Shown here: piece after piece, positions 55,351-64,000 of the stretch
Layout of the letters: the number at the start of each line of letters is the position of its first letter
Numbering within the stretch: position 1 is the first letter of the stretch
Origin: Capsicum annuum
Taxonomy: Eukaryota > Streptophyta > Magnoliopsida > Solanales > Solanaceae
DNA length: 64,000 bases
Assembly (NCBI RefSeq): GCF_002878395.1
Contig: NC_061119.1
Span: 45,638,695-45,702,694, forward strand
Reading direction: 5' to 3'
The notes under the pieces: model-generated
What the model was told of the DNA's origin: nothing
Seen by the model: only the letters and a program-made list of their open reading frames with translations
Databases searched by the model: none
Made by a program: the position numbers and the translations under genes

Positions 55351-55960
55351 CATTATGCCACTTAAATTGAGATAAAAAAATATTATAAATCACAATAATT
55401 AAAAATTTAAATTATTTAAAGAATATAATTGACTATCGACGACACAAAACTCTGTACAAGGAGTGTAACATGTATTACTCAAAAATTACATAAAATGTAT
55501 TATAAATTACAATAGATAACAACTTAAAATATCTAAAAATAATTTAATCAGTTATATATTTCAAAAAAAATATATAAAAAATACTATAAATCACAATAAT
55601 TAACAACTTAAAAAAATTTAAAAGATATAAAATATTTGGTTGACTCTTGAAATTATATTGGTGTCACTTAAATTGGAATAGAAGAAAAGTATTATAAATC
55701 ACAATAGTTAACAACTCAAAAAATTTTAAAAATATAAAATATTTGGTTGACTCTCGAAATTATATTGGTGTTACTTAAATTGGAATAGAAGAAAAGTATT
55801 GTAAATCATAATAATTAAAAACTTAAATTAGTTTTAAAATATAATTGATTATCAATGCCATAGAAGTTTGGACAAGAAAAGTAACTTATATTATTTGAAA
55901 ATTAAATAAAACACCAATAGAAGTAGTATGTTTTATCGTGTTCTCAAAGTCAAATAACTT
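55350..55960 (+). repeat. AT-rich repeat, type B (three to four imperfect copies)
   Basis: Phrases tggttgactctcgaaattat, tggtgtcacttaaattggaa and gtattataaatcacaata recur at about 110-bp steps. An inverted relative lies at 60280-60480, and a shorter one at 58090-58160. Confidence 0.75.
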
Positions 55961-57645
55961 AAATTAATATGATAGACCATAAATTATAATTTTCTTTTTT
56001 ATACAATTTTGAAGCACTTAAAATTTAAATTTAAAATATTGATTTAATTTAACTTTAAAGAACAAGTTGACAAATAAGAGAGAAGGGGAAATGAAAGTAA
56101 AAGATGTTTATGTCGGTTTAGCAGGGGAATACAATGTAATTTTGAATTATTAATTGCAAACCACATGTGATGTAATATGCAATGACTAAATAATCCTTTA
56201 TCTTTTTCAACAATTATTATTTATTTTATACAACATGTGTCAAGTCTTATGTATCAATTTCAATCTCATACTTTATACTTAATGTGTAAACCTCAGTCAT
56301 GTGATTAAAGATCTGAACTTCAAACTACATCAAAATTTGTTATTTATACGAGTAAGTTATACAGAATTATCTTATGAGATAATTTGACTTCTTGAAAAAT
56401 ACTATCAAGTAGTTAATACATTTGTGTATTCATGTTTTATAATTCATAATTCGAATTATATCAATCTAACTTATCGTACATAATTAAAATATCTTAATGT
56501 TAAGCTCATGCTGACACGGATTATGCTCCACTAGTTACTACTAGAAGTAGTGGTTTTATGGAATGAAAAATTTGTAATATGAAACATGATTTATTCACTC
56601 AATATTTTTCACCGAATCAATTTATTGAGAAAACACATGATGGCAAATATATTTTTACAGAAATACTGAATCATTGAGTCTGGAGATGGATTAAAAATGA
56701 GGTATATTAAAGAATGAAAGATCACAATTAATGTGCAATGTAAATTGTAAAACCTATTTTTCTTATTTACACCAAAAAGTCGTTTTCCTCGATATTAAGG
56801 AATTTATTTTCCTAAGGAAAATATTATCCAAAAAAAATTTGCCAATCAAACATAAGAAAAATGTTGTTCTAGAACATACTTTCTTAGGCAAAATCATCAA
56901 AGGGCACAGTTGTTCAAGTGATTAAACTTTAAATATATTTAATTAAATATCACAAAATTAAAACTAACATTTATTACTAATTGTTAAGGAACCAAAAACT
57001 GTTAACCCGAATATAAAAAATTCTTTATCAATAGAAATACTCAATTATTTTTCTTTCCTGTCAGAAGGGTGTCTTCATCTTTTGTCAATTGAAGTAGCAG
57101 TTTGAGGGGAAGCTTTAGTGAACATAGTGTGGAAGAATCGTTGAAATAAATGGCTCACACGGTTTTTATTCATTTGTCCTCATTTCCATTGTCCATGTAT
57201 AAAACGACATTTTTAGTCATGGTGAAGGTGAAGTGACTCTTTTGGACTTTTTTTGGTACTAGAGGTTGAAAAATGACACAAGGCAATTTTTATTTTATAT
57301 AATTATAATATTAGCCATTTGCGCGCTAATTTATTTCAGATTTCGATATACGGGGCTCAGCAAGGTGTGGATGATGCAAATAAAAATAGAAAGTTATAAT
57401 AGGAAGGAGTATATTCATCCTAATACGTAGGAGTGCGTTGTTTTGTTATCCATGCTAGTAGACGTAGTGCTACATTTGTAGTGTCTTATTTTTAAAGTTT
57501 TGATCATGTTTATTGTTTCAGATAGATCAATTATAATATTATTTTATGATAGTCTTATTTCAATTACTATCAGTTATTCTATTACTACATATTGTTTTTT
57601 GTTCTAATATTAATATATCCATTTCTAGATTGATTTTGTTTTTAA
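55961..57645. other. Intergenic AT-rich sequence, nothing recognised
   Basis: No family resemblance in any frame. A 64-codon Lys-rich open frame at 56731 appears to be chance. Confidence 0.45.
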
Positions 57646-57649
57646 CCGA

Positions 57650-57790
57650 GCATCTACTAAAAGCAACCTAACTCTATACCTTATCAATTATCTTTGCAGT
57701 AGTGATATAAACGGTGTACAATCTATTCTTCCTAGATCCCTCTCAATGAAAATTTACTGACTAAATTATTGTTGTTGTTTGTCCATATGT
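57650..57790 (+). repeat. TS-like SINE remnant
   Basis: gagcatctactaaaagcaac ... gtgtacaatctattcttcct ... agatccct, ending in tattgttgttgttt, matches the SINE body and its TTG tail in the plus direction. Confidence 0.55.
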
Positions 57791-58315
57791 GGACCTTCTT
57801 CCTATTTCTTCCTCTCCTCCTCGTCATTTTTTTTTATACTATATAATTAAATGGCAAATGTTACCTTTGGTAAACATATTGTTCGTATAAATGCATATAC
57901 GATGGAACATAGTATATTTCATGGGACCTGAGCATTTTAGCTAGCCGATTAATCATAATACTAGACATCGAAGTATTCGTGGTATATGTTATTTTTTTGT
58001 CTCAATTTATATGACATAAATATAATTTAGATAATTAATTGTTAAAATAATTTAAATTTTTAATTATTATAATTTATAATACCTTTTCTTCTATTCCAAT
58101 TTAAATGACACTGATATAATTTCGAGAGTCAAACGAATATTTTATAACTTTTATATTTTTTAAATTGTTAATTATGCAATTTATAATGCTTTTAATATAA
58201 TTTTTCAATAAGATATGAATATTCTCTCCGTCCCAATTAGCATGGTACAGATAAAGTTTCGATAGTACAATACTTTTCGATAGTACAATACTTTTTATCT
58301 CATTTTTAAGTAATA
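57791..58315. other. Intergenic sequence with scattered type-B repeat pieces
   Basis: 58085-58160 is an inverted type-B piece (aatttaaatgacactgatat). A short phrase cgatagtacaatactttt is duplicated at about 58261 and 58279. Confidence 0.5.
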
Positions 58316-59660
58316 CTAGTTTAGGTGTACGCATTTTGCGCGTATACTTCACTTTAATGAATTCAAACATTACATTAAATAAGATTTTTGTTTAAATAAT
58401 AAAGATGAATATAATAATTAAATTTAATATTTTTTTAGTATGTAAAAATGGAGAATTTATTTATTAAACCTAATCTTTACCAAAAATAATTTTAAAAGTC
58501 GATCGACATTCATCTACCATCTGTAAATTGCAACAAAATAATACAATGATAGAAACATCAAAATAATACAATTAAATCTAATCTTTACATACAAAAATTT
58601 TCTCAAAGTTATTTGACACTTATCTACCACCCGTAAACAATAACAAAATAATACGACAACAGAGATATCAAAATAATACAATTAAACCTAATCTTTATAT
58701 AAAAAAATTCCTCAAAGCAGAACAAAATTTATCTATCACCTGTAAACTGCAACAAAATAATACAATAAAAGTGATATCAAAACAATACAATTAAACTCAA
58801 ATTTTACACAGAAAAATTTCTCAAACCCGATCGAGATCCATCTACGAACTATAAACTACCACAAAATAACAAACTAATAGAGATATTACGATAATACAAT
58901 TAAACCTAACCTTAACCTAAAAAAAAATTCAAAGCCGACCCACATTCATCTAGAATCTGTAAATTAAAATAAAACAATAAGATAATAAATATATCAAAAC
59001 AATATAATTAAACCTAAACTTTACACAAGAAATTCTTCAAAACCAACCGACATTCTTCATCTATGACCTGTAAACTATATACAAAAAATATAATAGTGAT
59101 CACAAAGGCTTGATTTTGATCTAACTAATTCTTGTCTGAGCAAAAATTTGACCCTAAAGATTGATTTTGAATGAAAACAAAAAAGATATTTATATATATA
59201 CACACATGTTGAATTCTATTATGCTAACAAAAATAGTGAAAAAGTTGAATAGTGAAAAAGTTAAGGGTTAGAAAAGCGAGCATCCACCAATCTAGACATG
59301 CAATAGAATCTAGTTAGATGAACATCAATCATATTCTCTCAATAAGCAAACCGGTTTGTTCTTTAGTTTAACGTATATTTCAACATTTATAGAAGTATTT
59401 CCTTAATAGAGTCCTATTTTTGGAGTATTTTTCTAATTTAACAGTAGAAAGAAAAATATTAATTAATTCTCCTACCATATATTTTAGTAGTCCCACATAT
59501 TTTAGGAAGTCTAGTTAATATAATAAAAAAAATTAAATAATAAACTTAAAAAATAGTGAAAAGATAATTTTTTCTAAAGAAGAGTCTTTTAATGAAGAGT
59601 AAAAAGTTCAAATCACTTTTCTAAGGGTCTTCATACTTTTAATATATTATAGATTATAGA
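58316..59660 (-). mobile_element. Non-autonomous Helitron (1.35 kb)
   Basis: Read on the minus strand, it starts TCTATAATCTATAATATA (59660) after A, with the usual plant Helitron phrase attaaaagtatgaagaccct following. It ends with a hairpin-like gtatacgcgcaaaatgcgtac and CTAG (58316), then T. Helitrons move by rolling circle and leave no target duplication. No Rep/helicase is encoded. Confidence 0.75.
58463..59110. repeat. 109-bp tandem array inside the Helitron (six copies)
   Basis: attaaacctaatctttac and its variants begin near 58463, 58571, 58681, 58789, 58899 and 59007, at 108-110 bp steps. Each unit also holds catctacca.ctgtaaa and caaaataatac. Confidence 0.92.
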
Positions 59661-59699
59661 TATGTTACTTTATGTCTTCCTCGATCTCACAGAATTTAT

Positions 59700-60520
59700 G
59701 TGGCATTAATATAATTTAGATAATCAACCAAATATTTTATGTTGACATATCATTTTGTGTCCGTTTTACATTTTTTTATAAAATATTATTAATTTTTTAA
59801 TACTTAGATGACCATAAAAATTAATTAGGGATAATATAATAAAATCACAATTGAAGCAGCAAAACAGACATGTCTTTAATTATTTATAATAACTAATTAG
59901 AAGCGATATAACAAAATTTCTATAACAAATATTTGTGAAAAAAAAATTAGATGGGTTTCATATAAGACATCAAGTTAATTTAAAATATCAAAAGTTAATT
60001 TATCATTTTATGTCTAATTTATTTTTTTATTAAATATTATTAAATTTTTAATACTTAAATGACTTATAATAATTAACTAATCGTGATATAGTAAAATTAT
60101 AATTGAAGCAGCTGAAACAGTCAACACAAAACATCAAGGGTTAATTTATCATTTTATGTCTATTTTATTATTTTATTAAATATTATTAATTTTTAAATAT
60201 TTAGATGACTTATAATAATTACAAGCAGACATTCGACCTCATGCCTGCTTATCACCACTTATTATTAAGTGAAAAAAAATTATAATACCTTGATTTCAAA
60301 TAATATATGTTACTCTTCTTGTCCAAACTTTTGAGGCATTGATAATTATATTTTTAAAATAATTTAAAACTTTTAATTATTATGATTTGTAATAATTTTT
60401 TTTCTATTTCAATTTAAGTGACACTGATATAATTTCGAGAGTCATTTAAATATTTTATATCTTTTAATTTTTTAAATTGTTACTTATTATGATTGATAGT
60501 ATTTTTTAAAAATATATAAT
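59700..60520 (-). repeat. Inverted copies of type A and type B repeats
   Basis: Type-A phrases occur reversed (attataattgaagcagctga; acttataataattaac) at about 59810-60230, then type B reversed (ttctatttcaatttaagtga) at about 60400. The same families as 54380-55960, opposite strand. Confidence 0.7.
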
Positions 60521-60750
60521 AGATTAAATCAAATATTTATGACATTGATAGTCCATTATATTTTAAAAATAATTTAATTTTTGAATTACTATAATTTATA
60601 TATAAGTAATTTGATATCAAAGATAAATTGATACATTCGTCAAATAAATCAATTTCCAGTATATCTATTAGCCTAACCTTCTTAATTATACTTTGAATTG
60701 ACTACAGATTTTTTATGTAGTCATTTAATAATAGTGTATTATTAAAAAAA

Positions 60751-62011
60751 GACCAAACCCATCGATGGGACCTCAAACTTGTCTTGAAAATTCACTTAGG
60801 CCCCTAAACTAAAGCTTGTACCTATCAAACTCCTCGAATTTTGTTCCAATTGGGCATTTTTTGTCAAATCAGCAATAGACACAAAGTGTGTGTAATACAC
60901 TCGCCTGACGTGGTAAAATTAGCCAATTAAAAAAAAATACGTAGCAAAAAAAAAATAATACATGGAATTTTTGATTTTTTATATTTTTCTATTTAATTAT
61001 CTATTTAATAATAATTTTAATTAAAACAAAAGAAAAAAAACACCCCCACCCCACCCGTCGTCATCTTCACACCACCCCTCCCCCGTTTCATAACTCTCTT
61101 ACACAAACACACATATTCACTCACACACACATAGTTCACACACATACACGAGAGCAGCAACACAGTAAACATTTTTCGGCGAGACTCGCTGGAAAATCAA
61201 CTCCAAAATCAGACACAAACACACACATTCACTCACACATACACAGAGTTTACTCATGCACACACACAGTTCACACACACACACACACGAGAAAACAGCA
61301 ACATAGTCAATATTTTTCGACGAGACTCGCCAGAAAATCAACTCCAAAAAAGAAAGATTTTGTTTTTTCAAATCTTTGATGTTGTTGACAATAGTGAAGA
61401 ATGGTTACTTCTTTGATGTTGTCTTTAATTGTTAAGATTGATTAGTGATTTTGTTGTTATTCGGAGTTGCTAATTTTCAACTGATTTGGTGGATTTTGGT
61501 TTGAAGCTTTTCTTCAAATTGTTGCAAAGGAAATAATATTTGAGGAAGCAACAATCATGTTCACTGCTAATAGATTCAAATCTTGTGCAAAGGAAATAAT
61601 TTTGTGCTTAATGGAGCTTCAATTCTTGAAATCTTGTTCACTGCTAATTGTTGTGGGGGAGGGGAGGGGGGAGGGGGGAGGTGTTTGTGAAGAAGAAGAT
61701 GATTGTGGGGCGTGTTGGGGGTGGAGGAGCTTTTCCTTTTTAAAAACTAAATAAATAAAATATTAGAATAATTAAAAATTAAATTAATAAAATAATTAAA
61801 ATATAATTTTATAATAAAAAATTAAAATATTATTTAATTTACTGTTTACGCGCTCAAGGAGAGTGTAGATACACTCTCCTTGCCAAATCAACATTTTGTG
61901 TCTGATAGGTACCAATTTTAGCACTTGAGGTGCCTAATAGGTACAAGCCTTAGTTGAGGGTTCTAAGTGAATTTTCGGGATAAATTTGAGGTCTTATCGA
62001 TGGATTTGGCC
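60751..62011. mobile_element. Mutator-like (MULE-type) non-autonomous element (1.26 kb)
   Basis: Terminal inverted repeats of about 165 bp (left gaccaaacccatcgatgg; right, reversed, ggccaaatccatcgataa). The 9-bp target copy ttaaaaaaa is at 60742-60750 and 62012-62020. The interior has a duplicated block of about 125 bp with CA repeats (61100-61345; the phrase cgagactcgc occurs twice) and a G-rich run near 61650. No transposase was found. Confidence 0.82.
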
Positions 62012-62078
62012 TTAAAAAAAGATAAACTTATATTCATTTCATAAATTATACAAGTAAATTGAAATAACAAAATTTAGG

Positions 62079-62387
62079 GCCCGTTTGGTCATAGAAAATT
62101 TTTCACTTTTTTCAAAATAATTTTCACTTTATGTCAAATTCAACCCCAAGTTGATGTTTGACCCTGAGAATTTCAAATACAACTTGGAGTTGAATTTGAA
62201 AAAGTGAAAAGCAAGAAAAAGTTATTTTTCACTTTTTTCCATCTTCTTATTTCACAAAAATTCAAAAATCACTCCAATTATATTCATGGACAAACACAAT
62301 TTCAACTCCAACTTCAATTCCAACTTCGACTTCAAGTCCAGTTCCAACTTCAAAAATTTAAATTTTCATAGTCAAACACCCATAATA
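62079..62387. mobile_element. hAT-like MITE (0.3 kb)
   Basis: The left end gggcccgtttggtcatagaa and the right end, reversed, gggtgtttgactatgaaaat are inverted. Internal repeats are caacttcaa and ttcacttttt. A matching target duplication was not clear. Confidence 0.65.
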
Positions 62388-62634
62388 TGAAGACCATCTA
62401 AGATAAAAGGGGGGAAGTATATTACGAATTTCTAAGAAAAACTTATTTTCTTTTGAATTTTTCACTTCTTTCCTCCTATCATGACTTTAATCCTCTAACT
62501 ATTAAAATTAAACATTATTTTTAAAATGAAAGCTGAGATTTGTTCGATGATTATTACAAAAATCTGGTTTCAAATAAATTACTACAAAATTATCAAGTAA
62601 TTAAGTCAATCATATATTTGATAAAAATCAAAAT

Positions 62635-63763
62635 GTCCATTTGCTAATCATATTTGGCATTATTTCTCTTCAACTATGGGTCTTACCCATGTCTCTTCCT
62701 CAATCAAATACTTGTTATTGCAGTGGTGAAAAACTAAAGCAGTTAATAGAGCCCATAAACTGGTGTTGCAGGCTTTGCCAATTATCATATGTTGGAACTT
62801 GTGGAAGAGCACGTGTGCTGTTAAATATGGTGACAAACAACCTTAACTAGCCAAGGTAAAAAATTTTATATATAAAGATATTTCCCTTCTGCTTAATACA
62901 ACTTTTCGTTACATCCCATGGCCTTCTGGTTGCTCTAACCTGGCAGCTTATGTGGAGAAATGTAGACAGGACACGAGAGTCACAGCAGTGTATTGATCTA
63001 AACCATCAGCTCCAGTGGTCAAATTGAATTCTGATGGTAGTGCACTTACTAATCCTGAAAGGATTGGTGCAGGGGGTTATTAGAAGTCACAAGGGTGAGC
63101 TCATCTGTACTTATGCTACTCTCCTGGGGCATGGAACTAATAACTAAGCAAAGGTCGAAGCTGCTATATGGGGTTTATCTTGGTGCCTGAACAATGAAAT
63201 TCAGTAGATTGTGGTGGAGGTAGACTCTGAACTCTTGATCAGGTGGATAAGGAGCCAATTATCAGTACCATGGCATCTGCAACCTCTTGTGAATTCCTTA
63301 CAGAAGCTCATTTCACAGTTTCACCTGTGCATATGTAGACATATCTACAGAGAAGCTAACTTTGTAGCAGATGCTTTGTCCAAAACCAGTCATCAGTGTG
63401 ACCAGCCACAATATTATTTTCACAGCTATCAGCTCCCATTAGATGCTGCAAGATATTTTAAGCTTGATCAATTAGGCATGCCAAGCTTCAGGAGAAAAAA
63501 GTTGACTAAGATTCATGAACCACCCTAATGCATAGACAAAACAGGAAAGAAGGGTCAGGCAAGTCATACTAGTTTTGCATACTTGTATATTGCACATTCA
63601 CATATTTTAGTTCATACTTTCATATCATGTAACACATTTGGAGGTCAGATTTATGCCCTTCTCTATATAAAGTTTTCCTGCAATTTAATGAAAAAGCCTG
63701 GGGTGTTGCTCAGCCCCCAAAAAAATTCATAAAATAAAATAAAATAAAATAAAATAAAATAAA
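62635..63763 (+). mobile_element. 5'-truncated LINE with RNase H domain and (AAAAT)n tail
   Basis: The coding remnant is followed by a 3' region and an (AAAAT)n tail (about 63730-63763). A 14-bp target duplication ataaaaatcaaaat flanks it (62621-62634 and 63764-63777). Only the last kilobase of the LINE is present, as expected from incomplete reverse transcription. Confidence 0.82.
62640..63528 (+). pseudogene. LINE ORF2 C-terminal remnant (RNase H-like)
   Basis: In the first part one frame reads CPFANHIWHYFSS, then ALPIIICWNLWKS, the linker typical of plant LINE ORF2 after reverse transcriptase. Next come KLNSDGSAL and AKVEAAIWGL with stops. From 63211 the frame is open: VEVDSELLIRWI, then HIYREANFVADALSK, the end of a plant RNase H-like (RVT_3) domain. 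The key Asp and Glu positions are partly visible (NSDGS, EAAIWGL, EVDSE, NFVADALS). Several stops make it inactive. Confidence 0.82.
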
Positions 63764-63777
63764 ATAAAAATCAAAAT

Positions 63778-64000
63778 AAGAATGAAAACAAATTAAAATA
63801 AAATTGTTGAAGCAAGATGTTGGGAGTTTAAGGTCCGTTAATGTAAATAAATAGTCCAATGTAATGTAGGACCCCCAATTTCTACTACTTCAAAGTTGCT
63901 GTGAAAACTGAAATAGTTGTGTCGAACCCACGTGTAGAAGATATTATTCCTATTCATGGGCAAGTTAGTCAATGCAACACTTAAAATTAACAAAACAGCT
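63778..64000. other. Intergenic sequence at the window end
   Basis: Nothing recognised. The window stops here, so a feature running off the right edge cannot be excluded. Confidence 0.4.

Noticed and set aside
61117..61371. Cys/Val-rich minus-strand frame with repeated CVCE
   Set aside because: It is the translation of CA repeats within a duplicated MULE interior, not a cysteine-rich peptide gene.
1..64000. Endogenous viral sequence
   Set aside because: No movement-protein, coat-protein or pararetroviral motifs were seen; all reverse-transcriptase and RNase H remnants have Copia or LINE features.

Overview
This window is nuclear DNA of a flowering plant, most likely a member of the Solanaceae. 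The reasons are split genes with GT-AG introns, TS-like SINE pieces of the kind common in nightshades, Copia and Gypsy LTR elements, MITEs, Helitron ends, and a decayed plastid psaA fragment. The genus cannot be fixed from sequence alone. There is no sign of bacterial or viral gene organisation and no CRISPR array.

Only two host genes can be supported. (1) A plus-strand gene (coding 14150-28991, four exons, 278 aa) encodes a probably plastid-targeted protein with a UVR motif and an NTF2/SnoaL-like domain. Its second intron is about 13.7 kb and is packed with mobile DNA. (2) A minus-strand gene (coding 32487-29723, two coding exons, 892 aa) encodes a DUF3527 protein; a 2.2-kb intron in its 5' leader holds an A-rich tandem repeat. 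The two genes converge, with stop codons about 730 bp apart.

Layout: 1-3006, a deleted Copia element; 4199-4528, the psaA fragment; 8495-11258, a solo LTR with a perfect 5-bp target duplication; 13.9-29.0 kb, the UVR/SnoaL gene. The large intron of that gene holds two head-to-head copies of one Copia 5' region (14408-18366), a full-length but broken Copia (19980-25488), Gypsy-like non-coding sequence and a TRIM element (26492-26787). Next come 29.7-35.0 kb, the DUF3527 gene; 35.1-35.9 kb, MITEs; 36695-40189, a decayed Copia; 40328-51294, an 11-kb Ogre/Tat-like Gypsy derivative that lacks pol and carries a 120-bp satellite-like array. From 51.3 to 64 kb there is a mosaic of SINE, MULE-like, hAT-like, Helitron and LINE pieces.

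All retroelement genes seen are interrupted, so none looks autonomous. The most interesting structures are the intron-embedded inverted repeat, which could form a long hairpin in the pre-mRNA, and the in-register 120-bp array whose hairpin stems appear to co-vary. I found no convincing new protein-coding system; the novelty here is in repeat architecture and gene structure. All calls are from reading the sequence, without database searches.
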